A stretch of DNA of 64,000 bases, from assembly GCF_011378715.1 (NCBI RefSeq), contig NZ_WTKU01000005.1:150536-214535 (forward strand), in the 5' to 3' direction. Position 1 is the first letter of the stretch, and each line of letters opens with the position of its first letter. Below the pieces are notes generated by a model that saw nothing but the letters and a program-made list of their open reading frames with translations, was not told the origin of the DNA and searched no databases. The stretch is from Psychromonas sp. SA13A (GTDB lineage Bacteria; Pseudomonadota; Gammaproteobacteria; Enterobacterales; Psychromonadaceae). The position numbers were made by a program, and so were the translations under genes. Shown here in pieces: positions 1 through 9,636 of this stretch.

Positions 1-619
1 CATTGATCCAAAGCTCCCAATCCTGTCCACCCATAACGGTAACAGTATTAGCAACTTCTTCTTCAGTTGCAGGCTCTACTGATGCTTCAATGATCACGTC
101 TTTGTTAGTATCAATAGCAGTTGAAGTGTAAGTTTCACCAATTGGTTTTAGGCTTGAACGAATAACTTCGCCCGTATCAGGTAATTTACGCACAGGCGCA
201 GCAACAGAATAGATGATTGCATCAATTTGACCTAAGTCAGCTTTGATTGTATCGATAACAAGTTGCTTTGTTTCGTTAGAGAATGCATCGCCATTAACGC
301 TTTTAGCGTATAGACCATCTTCTTTAGCTTGTTTTTCAAATGCAGCACTGTTGTACCAACCTGCAGAACCCGTTTTACGATCAGTTGCAGGTTTTTCAAA
401 AAACACACCAATTGTTGAAGCACCACTTCCATATGCAGCTGCAATACGAGAAGACATGCCGTAACCAGCAGAAGAACCAATCACTAATACACGTTTAGGA
501 CCTTTTTCAATTTTGCCTTGTGCTTTTGTGTATTCAATTTGTGCTTGGATGTTTTTTTCACAACCGGTTGGGTGTGTAGTAGTACAAATAAAGCCACGAA
601 TCTTAGGTTTAATGATCAT
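1..619 (-). CDS. fabV: Enoyl-ACP/trans-2-enoyl-CoA reductase FabV (3' end outside window)
   Basis: About 206 N-terminal residues of FabV, the NAD(P)H-dependent enoyl reductase that completes each cycle of fatty acid elongation. Seen: the start [20 protein letters not shown], typical of the family, and the dinucleotide-binding stretch [21 protein letters not shown], followed by [20 protein letters not shown]. The catalytic Tyr-x8-Lys lies in the part beyond base 1. The ATG is at 617-619 on the complement. FabV is known in Vibrio, Pseudomonas and relatives as a triclosan-tolerant alternative to FabI. No operon partner is visible upstream; the next gene is ubiI, same strand, 164 bases away. Confidence 0.93.
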   Translation of the reverse strand, partial: MIIKPKIRGFICTTTHPTGCEKNIQAQIEYTKAQGKIEKGPKRVLVIGSSAGYGMSSRIAAAYGSGASTIGVFFEKPATDRKTGSAGWYNSAAFEKQAKEDGLYAKSVNGDAFSNETKQLVIDTIKADLGQIDAIIYSVAAPVRKLPDTGEVIRSSLKPIGETYTSTAIDTNKDVIIEASVEPATEEEVANTVTVMGGQDWELWIN

Positions 620-783
620 ATTTTTTCGCTCTTATGGTATTTGAAACCTTTAATGAGGGTAGTAATGATAGAAAATCACCGCACTCGCATTAAAGGCGTA
701 AGTAAAATTATCGCTAATATACCTGTTCTCTGGGAAAATGCCAAAAAACAGCTAAGGCTAATTAAAACCTCTATCGGGTTAAC

Positions 784-2004
784 TTATTCGACACCTGTTT
801 TTATTAAACACAAATCAGGTCTATCGCCATTTAATCCCATCGCTTGTTTTATAAATTGTTTTTTCAATGGTGCTATATTACTGGCCATTAATAATGCGAC
901 GTCCCTCACCAATTTTTGCACAGGATTTGCACCATTAAATAATTGTTTCAAACCTTCCATGGAAGCAATCATTTGGATCGCTTCGGCTTTACGCCAACGT
1001 TCGAAATGACGCAAATGAGGGTATAAACCAATATCATTACCTAATACCGTATGTTTGATTAATTCCTGCCCTAAACACGCGGCATCGAGTAAACCTAGGT
1101 TCACGCCCTGACCAGCTAAAGGGTGAATAGTATGCGCAGCATCGCCAATTAAAGCGACACGATGTTTTGCAAAATCTCGAGCATAACGCATGCTTAAAGC
1201 AATGCTTTGACGTTGGCCTTGTACTTCACAGGGACCTAGGCAATTGTCAAAGGTACGACTTAGATGTTGATTGAAGGTTTGATCATCTAAAGCCAGTAAA
1301 GCTTTTGCTTTTTCAGGCGGCAAAGACCATACGATAGAACTAAGATGTTGTTGGTATAAAGGCAAAAAGGCTAGTGGTCCTTGCGGGGTAAATATTTGAC
1401 GAGCACAAGCTTGGTGATTTTCAACGGTTTTTATCGTAGCAACAATAGCATGATGCTCATAATCCCATTGTGTTAAAGGAATATTAAGCTGCGTTCTTAC
1501 CCATGAATTAGCACCATCGGCAGCTACCACTAACTTTGATGTCAGTTGTTTGCCACTGTTTAATGTTAACCAAGCTTCCCCCTCTCCGATAGCCATACTT
1601 TGTAGTGAATCGGGACAGAAAAAAGTGACATTTTGCTGTTGTTGTACACTCTGTTGTAAAGCTTGCTGTAAATTTTTATTCTCTACAATGTACCCTAAGT
1701 CTTTTTGGTCAACTTGTTTGGCATTAAAGTCAATTTTACCAAAGCTATCTTTTTCCCATACTTGCATCGTATGGTACGGCGTAATACGTTGTGCTTTTAG
1801 TAATGGCCAAATACCTAAATTATCAAACAGGGTTTTGCTAGCAAAGCTAATCGCACTGACCCTACTTTCAGGGGTATCACTTAACGCCACTGTTTCATTA
1901 GCTTCAATGATAGCAATAGATAAATGACTTTTAGCTAAACATTTGGCTAATGTTAATCCAACCATTCCGCCACCGACAATGGTGACATCGTAAGACTGCA
2001 TCAT
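784..2004 (-). CDS. ubiI: Ubiquinone biosynthesis FAD-dependent hydroxylase UbiI (VisC)
   Basis: A 406-residue flavoprotein monooxygenase of the UbiH/UbiF/VisC family, expected to hydroxylate the ubiquinone ring (C5 in E. coli UbiI). Visible: N-terminal Rossmann motif VTIVGGGMVGLTLAKCL (residues ~7-23), the central dinucleotide/FAD segment, and the C-terminal ribityl-binding GDAAHTIHPLAGQGVNLGLLDA (~287-308). It overlaps the ubiH stop by an ATGA, so the two are translationally coupled. It is the last gene of ygfB-pepP-ubiH-ubiI, the same order as in E. coli, which is the reason for calling it UbiI rather than UbiF or UbiH. Confidence 0.9.
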   Translation of the reverse strand: MMQSYDVTIVGGGMVGLTLAKCLAKSHLSIAIIEANETVALSDTPESRVSAISFASKTLFDNLGIWPLLKAQRITPYHTMQVWEKDSFGKIDFNAKQVDQKDLGYIVENKNLQQALQQSVQQQQNVTFFCPDSLQSMAIGEGEAWLTLNSGKQLTSKLVVAADGANSWVRTQLNIPLTQWDYEHHAIVATIKTVENHQACARQIFTPQGPLAFLPLYQQHLSSIVWSLPPEKAKALLALDDQTFNQHLSRTFDNCLGPCEVQGQRQSIALSMRYARDFAKHRVALIGDAAHTIHPLAGQGVNLGLLDAACLGQELIKHTVLGNDIGLYPHLRHFERWRKAEAIQMIASMEGLKQLFNGANPVQKLVRDVALLMASNIAPLKKQFIKQAMGLNGDRPDLCLIKTGVE

Positions 2005-3293
2005 GATAAATTCTCACTGTTGAACAAATCAAACTGGCCTTTGGCTTGTTCGATAATGGGTTCTGATAAAAAAGGGAAACAGCTCATTGCTTGCAAACCA
2101 ATATTACGAGGAATGCTCAATAATGGATATTGATTACTGAATATTCTCACTAAACTATCTGTCATCAAAATTGTGCGATGATGATCTTTAGCGCGACATT
2201 GCCAATAAGTATTTAACATTGAAAATGAGCCAATATGTTGTACTTCAGATTGAGTGATCACCTTCGCTAAAACAAATAAATCACGTAACCCCAAATTGAA
2301 GCCTTGCCCTGCAACAGGGTGTAGACTATGCGCCGCATTACCAATACATAAAACGCGATGAGCAACCGGCTTAGTTGTTTTTACTAAGCTTAACGGATAA
2401 ATATCTCGCTTTCCTGTTTCTTCAAATATACCTGCACGAAAACCGAAATGTTGCTGTAATTGAGCAAGAAACAAGTGATCCGGTAATTCTGCAATTTGCG
2501 CGGCTTGCTGATGCTCAACGCAATACACTAATGAATAGCGGCCTGCCGTTAACGGTAATAAAGCAATAGGACCGCTTTTACAAAATCGCTCATAGGCAAT
2601 ATTTTGATGTGGTTTAGAACAACGAACATTACAGATAATGGCACTACGGTCATAGCTATAGCGCTGTGTGTCTATTTTAGCTAGTTCCCTGACTTGGCTT
2701 TCACTGCCATCGGCGCCCACACATAATCTTGCATCAATATGCTGACCATCACTGAGTTCACAACTAATTGCATCAATACCTTGTTGAAAATGTTTGAGCT
2801 TTACATTATATCGTGTCGTTAGTGATGGAAAAGCGCCTAATGCTCTTGCCAGAACTTTCCCAACATGTTGCAGCTCAACAACATAGCCAAAAGTTTCGCC
2901 TTTATTATTTGGCATTAAACCTAAGGATCCAAAGTAGCCTTTATCTGATACTTGGATTTTGTCGATGGCTTGTGCATTAATTTTAATATCAGACCATAAT
3001 GCTAGCGAGTCTAAAATATCAACCGACCCAGCGTTCAAAGCAATACAACGCGCATCGAAGCTAGGGTTACGTTGCTTATCAGATAATGTTTTAGTCGCTA
3101 GAGACAGGTCCCTTTCAACACGCTGCTCGTTTTCATCTAACAATAACACCTTAAGTTGATCATTTTGCTTCAACAAAGATAACGCTAATAATGAGCCAGA
3201 TAGACCAGCACCTACAATGACGATGTCATAACTAACGTTATCACATCGCTCATCTGAAACAGTGTCAACCGTAGTAATGTTGTTTTTAACCAT
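2001..3293 (-). CDS. ubiH: Ubiquinone biosynthesis FAD-dependent hydroxylase UbiH
   Basis: 430 residues. Aerobic ring hydroxylase of ubiquinone synthesis (C1 position in E. coli UbiH). Seen: YDIVIVGAGLSGSLLALSL near residues 22-40 (FAD ADP-binding), DARCIALNAGS around residue 80, GADGSE mid-protein, and GNAAHSLHPVAGQGFNLGLRD near 320-340. There is an extra ~20-residue N-terminal leader before the Rossmann fold. The start overlaps the pepP stop by 8 bases, and the 3' end overlaps ubiI by 4. The UbiH name rests on position between pepP and ubiI plus family membership. Confidence 0.9.
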   Translation of the reverse strand: MVKNNITTVDTVSDERCDNVSYDIVIVGAGLSGSLLALSLLKQNDQLKVLLLDENEQRVERDLSLATKTLSDKQRNPSFDARCIALNAGSVDILDSLALWSDIKINAQAIDKIQVSDKGYFGSLGLMPNNKGETFGYVVELQHVGKVLARALGAFPSLTTRYNVKLKHFQQGIDAISCELSDGQHIDARLCVGADGSESQVRELAKIDTQRYSYDRSAIICNVRCSKPHQNIAYERFCKSGPIALLPLTAGRYSLVYCVEHQQAAQIAELPDHLFLAQLQQHFGFRAGIFEETGKRDIYPLSLVKTTKPVAHRVLCIGNAAHSLHPVAGQGFNLGLRDLFVLAKVITQSEVQHIGSFSMLNTYWQCRAKDHHRTILMTDSLVRIFSNQYPLLSIPRNIGLQAMSCFPFLSEPIIEQAKGQFDLFNSENLS

Positions 3294-4584
3294 GCATCAA
3301 TGCTTCAATATCTTGAATGCTTTTTGGCACTGCCGAAGTCAAAATTTCGCATCCAGTTTCGGTAACAATGACATCATCTTCAATACGAACGCCAATACCT
3401 TTCCAACGATCTTCAACATCTGCATCATTACTAATATAAAGCCCAGGTTCAATCGTGATCGCCATGCCTTTTTCTAAGAGGCGCGGTATTTCGATACTGC
3501 CAGAATTCCCGACATCGTGCACATCTAAACCAATAAAGTGGCCTAAACCATGCATATAAAAGTCTTTATGTTTTTCTTCCTGGATCAGAGTTTCAAGGTC
3601 ACCTTGCAAAATACCCAAAGCTAATAAACCTTCACACATTTTACGTACAACTAACTTATTGATCGCTAAAACACTGATATTCGGTTTCACTTGCTCAAGT
3701 GCAAATAACTGACAATCTAGGACTAATTGGTAAATAGTCGCTTGCTCTTCAGTAAAGCGACCATTAACAGGAAAAGTACGTGTAATATCGCCAGCATAAC
3801 CTTGATATTCAGCACCCGCATCAATCAGCACTAAGTCACCATCCTTTAGTTGCTTATCATTTTCGGTGTAATGCAAAATACAGGCATTATTACCACCAGC
3901 AACAATACTGTTATAGGCAATATCACGCGTCCCCTGCCTTGCGAATTCATATTCAACTTCTAATTGCAATTGGAATTCCCACATACCCGGTTTACACTGT
4001 TGCATTGCTCGTACGTGGCCAAGTGCAGAGATCTCCCCTGCTTTACGCATTAACTCTTTTTCAGCATCACTTTTGAATAAGCGCATTTCATGTAACTGCG
4101 GTTGCCAATTTAAAAACTGATTGGTTGCAATTAAACCACTACGTGTTTTATTACGTAACTTATTGAGAATAGTTTGCAAGCGAGTATCTAAACTTAAACC
4201 ACTTAATACAGGATAATATACTGTCTCGATGCCGGTTAATAAATCCGCTAGAATCACTTCTAACTCATCAATTGCAAAGGCTTGATCCATCGATAATTCA
4301 GTAACGGCAGCCGCTTGACCTAATCGATAACCATGCCAAATTTCTGCCGTTTTATCTTTTCTGCGGTTAAATAACACACTGCTAATTAACCCTTTTCTTT
4401 TGATCAATAACAAGCATGCTTCCGGTTCATTAAATCCAGTCAGGTAATAAAAATCACTATTTTGACGAAAACGAAATTCGGTATCGTTACTTCGGATCAA
4501 TTCTTCATTAGCAGGGAAAATAGCCATACTGTTGTCCAGCATGCTATTAGAGAATAAATGTCGGCGAGTATTAAATTCAGTCAT
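3286..4584 (-). CDS. pepP: Xaa-Pro aminopeptidase PepP
   Basis: 432-residue metallo-aminopeptidase of the M24B family that removes N-terminal residues preceding proline. The N-terminal creatinase-like domain (FRQNSDFYYLTGFNEPEA) is followed by a pita-bread catalytic domain. Metal ligands are recognisable in IDAGAEYQGYAGDITRTFP (two Asp), HGLGHFIGLDVHD (His), TIEPGLY (Glu) and RIEDDVIVTE (Glu), so the site looks intact. It lies 11 bases downstream of ygfB and overlaps ubiH by 8 bases, as in the E. coli ygfB-pepP-ubiH-ubiI operon. Confidence 0.95.
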   Translation of the reverse strand: MTEFNTRRHLFSNSMLDNSMAIFPANEELIRSNDTEFRFRQNSDFYYLTGFNEPEACLLLIKRKGLISSVLFNRRKDKTAEIWHGYRLGQAAAVTELSMDQAFAIDELEVILADLLTGIETVYYPVLSGLSLDTRLQTILNKLRNKTRSGLIATNQFLNWQPQLHEMRLFKSDAEKELMRKAGEISALGHVRAMQQCKPGMWEFQLQLEVEYEFARQGTRDIAYNSIVAGGNNACILHYTENDKQLKDGDLVLIDAGAEYQGYAGDITRTFPVNGRFTEEQATIYQLVLDCQLFALEQVKPNISVLAINKLVVRKMCEGLLALGILQGDLETLIQEEKHKDFYMHGLGHFIGLDVHDVGNSGSIEIPRLLEKGMAITIEPGLYISNDADVEDRWKGIGVRIEDDVIVTETGCEILTSAVPKSIQDIEALMHG

Positions 4585-4595
4585 GTGCTCTCAGT

Positions 4596-5165
4596 TTAGT
4601 GAAGGGTATTAGAAATAGGCGTTGCCATGTTACGGGAAAATGTATTAAAACATAACATAGCGCTAACGCGAAGGTACTCAACAATTTCAGCAAAAGCAAT
4701 TTCAGATTCTTCATCTTCTTGTTCAAAATCTAAAGATAGTTGTGAGATATCACGAATATCTCGAATCACTTCTTGTACATCTTCCGATGCTTGATTTAGT
4801 GCCTGTTGCACCATACCAAAACCGACTAAAAAACTCTGTGCCCATTGCGCCATCGCTTCAGCTCTTTCATCTAAAGGTTTTTCATCATCAGGTAATAATA
4901 AGTTAAAGCCTAAACCATCGTCAGCACATTGCTTCACCACCTCTGCATAAATATCAGCAACAAGTTTTTTTATTGGTTGTGGCAACGCCATTCCCTCATT
5001 AACAACATCATTAAATAATGGTTGCCAACTTTTATCATCAAGGGCAATACCACCGCAAACAAAGCCAGATAAGACTCCGTGAGTTTCGGCAGCATTGGTG
5101 AATAACTCAGCACCTTCAAGGGCTTGCGAAATTTTTTCAAAACTTGGTAGTACAGCTGAATTCAT
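4596..5165 (-). CDS. ygfB: UPF0149 family protein YgfB
   Basis: About 189 residues, small acidic UPF0149/YecA-like protein with the characteristic HGVLSGFVCGG segment near the N-terminus and EIVEYLRVSAMLCFNTF near the C-terminus. The biochemical role is not settled; in Pseudomonas YgfB is reported to affect beta-lactam resistance. An in-frame ATG at 5210 would add 15 residues (MIEYSNYLLLIKSVL), but the family normally begins close to MNSAVLPSFE, so 5165 is preferred; neither site has a strong ribosome-binding site. First gene of the pepP-ubiH-ubiI operon and divergent from zapA. Confidence 0.85.
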   Translation of the reverse strand: MNSAVLPSFEKISQALEGAELFTNAAETHGVLSGFVCGGIALDDKSWQPLFNDVVNEGMALPQPIKKLVADIYAEVVKQCADDGLGFNLLLPDDEKPLDERAEAMAQWAQSFLVGFGMVQQALNQASEDVQEVIRDIRDISQLSLDFEQEDEESEIAFAEIVEYLRVSAMLCFNTFSRNMATPISNTLH

Positions 5166-5337
5166 AAGGACACTCTTAATCAATAAAAGATAATTGCTAT
5201 ATTCTATCATCCACAGGATCTCGTCGCCACTAAGTACTTGAAACTTGATAGCTAGGTCGATATAGTTCGCCCATTATATGACATTTTTTTAGGGAGGTTC
5301 ACTGTTCCCTTAATTTGCAACACTAACGGGGGCTTTT

Positions 5338-5640
5338 ATGGCACATCTTGATATTACTATTTTAGGCCAACAATACAAAATCAGCTGCCCAGAAGGTGAG
5401 CAAGAAAGTTTATTAGGCTCTGTTGCGCAAGTTAATGAACATTTAAAAGAAATGAGAACCTCGGCACGCACTTTAAGAAGCGATCAACTGGTTGTAATGG
5501 CAGCATTAAATTATCGCCATCAACTGAATACATTAAAAGAAGAAAATCAAGCGCAGACCGAGCAATTAAATAAACGTATTCAACAATTACAAGATGCCAT
5601 TAACGGTGCATTAGATAACACTGCTTTATTAAAAGACTAA
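5338..5640 (+). CDS. zapA: Cell division protein ZapA
   Basis: 100 residues. ZapA binds and bundles FtsZ at the division ring. The N-terminal half carries the family pattern (DITILGQQYKISCPEGEQESL, then VAQVNEHLKEMR); the C-terminal half (LNTLKEENQAQTEQLNKRIQQLQDAI) is a clear coiled coil for dimerisation. A GGGGGC tract sits just before the ATG. It is divergent from ygfB and followed by the 6S RNA gene and ygfA, the classical gammaproteobacterial arrangement. Confidence 0.95.
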   Translation: MAHLDITILGQQYKISCPEGEQESLLGSVAQVNEHLKEMRTSARTLRSDQLVVMAALNYRHQLNTLKEENQAQTEQLNKRIQQLQDAINGALDNTALLKD

Positions 5641-5831
5641 CATTTTATTTTCTGCTTTATTTATTGAACAACCTTATATTTTTATATCCCTTTAATATTA
5701 CTAATTGCAATCACTCATACTGTCTTTGATTGACTTTGCAATTACGATTAAAAATTCATCATTCAATGCAAAAGTTCTTATTTTTTGCCAAAACCCCTTT
5801 TAAAAACGATTAAATGTATGTACAGTTTATT

Positions 5832-6013
5832 TAACCCTCGGGTACCCGTTAATCTTGACTAAGTCCCTGAGCCGATAAGCATTACCCTGGTGAATTTGTT
5901 TGGATACTATTGTGTAAGCTCGACTTGTATCGAGAAACCTGCGGTAGACACGAGTACACCAACCTTGACCTTCGGGTTCAAGGTCACAGTCAAAAGCGGT
6001 ATCCTTGGGTTAA
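5832..6013 (+). ncRNA. ssrS: 6S RNA (ssrS)
   Basis: Between zapA and ygfA, as in other gammaproteobacteria. Seen: the conserved 5' segment GTCCCTGAGCCGATA near 5863-5877, the 3' segment ACCTTGACCTTCGGGTTCAAGG near 5960-5985, and a closing stem formed by TAACCCTCGGGTACC at the left end and GGTATCCTTGGGTTA at the right end (with G-U pairs). 6S RNA mimics an open promoter and sequesters sigma70 RNA polymerase in stationary phase. Ends are estimated from the closing stem, about 182 nt. A 66-codon ORF inside this segment is incidental. Confidence 0.9.
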
Positions 6014-6212
6014 CTTCAATTTCTTATTATCATTTATGTTACATCCCGTTATTTCTATCCCTTAAATCTATTCCTATTATCTATTTCTAGAGTTAACCAG
6101 TTTAGTTTCAACCACTCCTTTGACTTCTCTTATTTTGTTTAACCTGCTTATTTTAAGTTAATCTTAAGATATACTTTTAAAATCATCGTTATAACTAAGC
6201 AGAAATAAAATA

Positions 6213-6827
6213 ATGGCTAATACTATTTCTACACAGCGCAATACCATTCGACAACAAGTACGAAGTGCACGTAAGGCTTTGTCCTGCAATGATCAACAAC
6301 AAGCATCTTGTCAATTATTACAAACCTTAAAACAACACCCCAAAGTACAACAGGCACAACATGTATCAGTGACTTTGGCCTATGACGGTGAAATAGATCT
6401 CAATCCTTTTATTGATTGGTGTTGGCAGCAACAAAAACAAGTGTATTTACCTGTTGTGCATCCAACTAAAACGGGGCAGCTATTATTTCTCGCGTATCAT
6501 AAAAATACTGAAATGATCATCAACCGCTATGGGATTGCCGAACCTAAATTCACGCATACAACAAAAAACATTGAACAGACATGCCCAGCACAATCGTTAG
6601 ACTTGGTGCTAACCCCGTTAGTTGCGTTTGATCAACAAGGTAACAGAATAGGTATGGGAGGAGGTTATTACGACAGATTATTAGCGCCTTGGTTTACTCA
6701 AAAAACCGGCCCCTACCCCATTGGGTTGGCTCATGATTGCCAATATATAAATGCCCTACCAATTCAAGAATGGGATGTCCCTTTGCCCGAGGTGATCACA
6801 CCGAGTCAACACTTCTATTTTGAATAA
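6213..6827 (+). CDS. ygfA: 5-formyltetrahydrofolate cyclo-ligase (YgfA/FAU1)
   Basis: 204 residues. ATP-dependent conversion of 5-formyl-THF to 5,10-methenyl-THF. Visible features: N-terminal RQQVRSARKAL (ATP-phosphate binding), a central TLAYDGEIDLNPFI, and the C-terminal signature GNRIGMGGGYYDRLLAPW followed by PIGLAHDCQ and EWDVPLPEVITP. Located directly after the 6S RNA, with which it is co-transcribed in E. coli. Gln-rich but otherwise ordinary. Confidence 0.93.
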   Translation: MANTISTQRNTIRQQVRSARKALSCNDQQQASCQLLQTLKQHPKVQQAQHVSVTLAYDGEIDLNPFIDWCWQQQKQVYLPVVHPTKTGQLLFLAYHKNTEMIINRYGIAEPKFTHTTKNIEQTCPAQSLDLVLTPLVAFDQQGNRIGMGGGYYDRLLAPWFTQKTGPYPIGLAHDCQYINALPIQEWDVPLPEVITPSQHFYFE

Positions 6828-7158
6828 CCCAAAGGATGGTTGATCTTTTAAATTTATTATCGCGATGATCTGCAGGTTTTAGCCAAGACAGACTCTATGT
6901 GATCTAAGCTTATGTACTGTGATTAGGGAATGTCATGTTCCCATAACTAAGCGAAAGCACAGTATTTACAGTGAGCCAAGGTGACCGTAAGACGCTATGT
7001 ACTTTGTTGAAAAATACACTTATATCACTAGGGTTGATTATGCCCGCCTCCATCAAAACACCGTGTAATGAATAAAATTTCAACAACAAAGATCAACTCC
7101 CCTTAAGTATTTAATGATTTTTCATAAATTTAGCTTAAATTAAAAGCACGGTTAAGGG
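6828..7158 (+). other. Gene-free, structured intergenic segment between ygfA and rpiA
   Basis: No credible ORF. An imperfect inverted repeat of 17 bases brackets most of it: AAGGATGGTTGATCTTT at 6832-6848 and AAAGATCAACTCCCCTT at 7088-7104 (14 of 17 pair). Inside are TACTGTG...CACAGTA with a nested GGGAA...TTCCC hairpin (about 6914-6965), and TTTGTTGAAA (7003-7012) facing TTTCAACAACAAA (7078-7090). AGCCAAG followed by GAC.CTATGT occurs twice (about 6882 and 6975). This may be a small non-autonomous element or an RNA; I could not identify it. Confidence 0.4.
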
Positions 7159-7164
7159 TATAAT
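7135..7164 (+). promoter_or_regulatory. Possible sigma70 promoter of rpiA
   Basis: A perfect -10 hexamer TATAAT at 7159-7164, preceded 18 bases upstream by TTAAAT at 7135-7140, a poor -35. It lies 44 bases before the rpiA ATG. Identified by eye only. Confidence 0.4.
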
Positions 7165-7207
7165 CGCGCCACTTTAACGACATTGCTCACTCAATAGGAT
7201 ACAAGTC

Positions 7208-7864
7208 ATGACTCAAGACGAGAAGAAAAAAGCTGCCGCTTATGCTGCCTTAGAATACGTAGAAAAAGATACCATTATTGGTGTTGGTACAGGTTCAACG
7301 GTTAATCATTTTATCGATGCATTAGCAACCATAAAAAATGACATCATAGGTGCAGTCTCTAGCTCAGATGCATCAACAGCTAAGTTAAAAGGTTACGGCA
7401 TTGAAGTTTTTGATTTGAATGAAGTCTCTGAGTTAAGTGTCTATGTTGACGGCGCCGATGAAATTAATGCATACAATCACATGATCAAAGGTGGCGGTGC
7501 TGCATTAACTCGTGAAAAGATTGTATCAGCTGTTGCTAAAAAGTTTATTTGTATTGTTGATGATACTAAAAATGTTGATATTTTAGGTGCTTTCCCGCTA
7601 CCGGTTGAAGTGATTCCAATGGCTCGTAGCTATGTAGCCCGTGAGTTAGTTAAATTAGGCGGAGATCCTGTATACCGTGAAGGCGTGGTAACTGATAACG
7701 GTAACGTTATTCTAGATGTTCATAATCTTAAAATTGCTGAACCATTGAAATTAGAAAACCAAATTAACGCTATTGTTGGTGTAGTGACAAATGGTCTATT
7801 TGCAAACCGCGCAGCTAATGTTGTTTTAGTGGGTGCAGAAGATGGCGTTAAAACTATAAAATAG
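7208..7864 (+). CDS. rpiA: Ribose-5-phosphate isomerase A
   Basis: 218 residues. Interconverts ribose-5-phosphate and ribulose-5-phosphate in the pentose phosphate pathway. Motifs: [15 protein letters not shown] (~26-40, phosphate loop), SSSDAST (~55-61), YVDGADEIN (~82-90, catalytic Asp), [12 protein letters not shown] (~97-108), and [11 protein letters not shown] with the substrate-binding Lys. Length matches the E. coli enzyme (219). Followed by serA in the same direction, as in many gammaproteobacteria. Confidence 0.97.
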   Translation: MTQDEKKKAAAYAALEYVEKDTIIGVGTGSTVNHFIDALATIKNDIIGAVSSSDASTAKLKGYGIEVFDLNEVSELSVYVDGADEINAYNHMIKGGGAALTREKIVSAVAKKFICIVDDTKNVDILGAFPLPVEVIPMARSYVARELVKLGGDPVYREGVVTDNGNVILDVHNLKIAEPLKLENQINAIVGVVTNGLFANRAANVVLVGAEDGVKTIK

Positions 7865-8064
7865 TTAAATATATTGCTCTCTTTGACTGATAAATAAACA
7901 CAGAGAGCAGTAATGACCTAAATAGTAATAAGTTGTTTCAATTTTTCATATACGAAATAACAGTCTCAGATTCACAATTACAACTATTTTTGCTATTTTA
8001 CGAGCACTAAAATTATTCTTTAAATTGCTGTTCCACATACCTCCATAAGGCCCAAGGAAATACA

Positions 8065-9294
8065 ATGACCAAGTTTTCACTCAACAAAGATAAAATTAAA
8101 ATTCTTCTTCTAGAAGGTTTACACCAAAGTTCAGTTGATACTTTTACTCAAGCTGGTTACAACAACATCGAAAGTATTAAAACGTCATTAAGTGAAGAAG
8201 ACTTAATCGAGAAAATTAAAGATGCGCATTTTATCGGTATTCGTTCTCGCTCTAACCTATCTGCAAAAGTATTAGAAGCAGCAGAAAAATTAGTCGCTAT
8301 TGGTTGTTTTTGTATTGGTACAAATCAAGTTGATTTAAATGCAGCACAAGCAAAAGGGATCGCAGTTTTTAATGCTCCTTTCTCAAACACTCGCAGTGTA
8401 GCTGAGTTAGTACTTGGACAAGCTTTATTATTATTACGCGGCGTACCTGAGCGTAATGCTAAAGCGCACCGCGGTGAATGGGATAAATCAGCAACGGCTT
8501 CATACGAAGCACGTGGCAAAAACTTAGGTATTATTGGTTACGGCCATATCGGTACACAGTTTGGTATTCTTGCTGAAGGCCTAGGCTTTAACGTTTCTTT
8601 CTATGATATTGAAAGCAAACTGACATTAGGTAATGCAACTCAAGTTGCTACTTTAAAAGAGCTATTAGAAAAATCTGATGTAATTAGCTTGCACGTACCA
8701 GAAGTTGATTCAACTAAAAACATGATGGGAGCAGATGAATTTGCTCAAATGAAAGATGGTGCCATCTTTATGAATGCAGCACGAGGTACGGTGGTTGATA
8801 TCCCTGCTTTATGTGATGCATTACGTAGCAAAAAATTATCGGGTGCAGCAGTGGATGTATTCCCTACTGAGCCAAAATCAAACAATGAAGAATTTGAATC
8901 TCCATTACGTGAATTTGACAACGTTATTTTAACTCCACATGTTGGTGGCAGCACACAAGAAGCACAGGAAAACATTGGCTACGAAGTAGCAGGTAAATTA
9001 GTCAAGTACTCTGATAACGGTTCTACACTGTCATCTAAAAACTTCCCTGAAGTATCTTTACCGCTTCATAAAGATGCAAGTCGTCTGTTACACATCCACC
9101 GTAACCAACCAGGTATTCTAACTAAGATCAACTTGGCATTTGCTGATAACAATATCAACATTGCAGCACAATACTTACAAACAAATGAAAACATTGGTTA
9201 TGTAGTTATTGATGTAAACAGTGAAGATGCAGATACAGCCTTAGACAAGTTAAAAGAGATTGAAGGTACTATTCGAGCACGTTTATTAAAGTAA
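8065..9294 (+). CDS. serA: D-3-phosphoglycerate dehydrogenase
   Basis: 409 residues, nearly the same length as E. coli SerA (410). First step of serine biosynthesis: 3-phosphoglycerate to 3-phosphohydroxypyruvate with NAD. Seen: the substrate-binding segment with GCFCIGTNQVDL, the NAD loop NLGIIGYGHIGTQFG (~154-168), catalytic Arg/Glu region (NAARGTVVDI; DVFPTEP), the catalytic HVGGSTQEAQENIG, and a C-terminal ACT domain (HIHRNQPGILTKINLAFADNNINI) for serine feedback inhibition. Confidence 0.97.
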   Translation: MTKFSLNKDKIKILLLEGLHQSSVDTFTQAGYNNIESIKTSLSEEDLIEKIKDAHFIGIRSRSNLSAKVLEAAEKLVAIGCFCIGTNQVDLNAAQAKGIAVFNAPFSNTRSVAELVLGQALLLLRGVPERNAKAHRGEWDKSATASYEARGKNLGIIGYGHIGTQFGILAEGLGFNVSFYDIESKLTLGNATQVATLKELLEKSDVISLHVPEVDSTKNMMGADEFAQMKDGAIFMNAARGTVVDIPALCDALRSKKLSGAAVDVFPTEPKSNNEEFESPLREFDNVILTPHVGGSTQEAQENIGYEVAGKLVKYSDNGSTLSSKNFPEVSLPLHKDASRLLHIHRNQPGILTKINLAFADNNINIAAQYLQTNENIGYVVIDVNSEDADTALDKLKEIEGTIRARLLK

Positions 9295-9311
9295 TAACAC
9301 GATAAAAAACT

Positions 9312-9341
9312 AAAATAGGACTCATTGAGTCCTATTTTTTT
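9312..9341 (+). terminator. Rho-independent terminator after serA
   Basis: AATAGGACTC-ATT-GAGTCCTATT stem-loop followed by a run of T, 18 bases after the serA stop. The stem is perfect. Confidence 0.9.
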
Positions 9342-9636
9342 GCGCTAATTTTATACAAGTCCCATTTACAAATCCCCTACTTCTAAAGCGAAGCTTATTA
9401 CATTTTTATTAGTTAAAACTAATTAGCCTTTCATTTACAAAAGCCCTTAAATTTTTAATCAATTTTTCATTGCACTGATGATCTGAATCCAAGGATTTTA
9501 AAAATCACACATTTTTAAAATACTCACTGTTTTATTGATATATAACAATAAAGAGGTAGTAAGGCAAATCACAGATTAATTTCCTATCTATAATTAATTA
9601 ACTTTTACTTCAACCAACAGATCCTAGGAAGTGCCA
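9342..9636 (+). other. AT-rich leader of the first chemoreceptor gene
   Basis: About 295 bases of very AT-rich sequence with no ORF and no repeat I could recognise. It presumably holds the promoter of the downstream chemoreceptor. AGGAA at 9626-9630 is the likely ribosome-binding site. Confidence 0.4.

Noticed and set aside
518..1009. 163-codon plus-strand ORF across fabV and ubiI
   Set aside because: Antisense to two well-recognised genes, composition not protein-like.
5890..6090. 66-codon ORF between zapA and ygfA
   Set aside because: It lies within and just beyond the 6S RNA and has no protein-like features.
7870..7912. Terminator after rpiA
   Set aside because: GCTCTCT/AGAGAGC can pair but the stem is short, the loop is long and no T-run follows.
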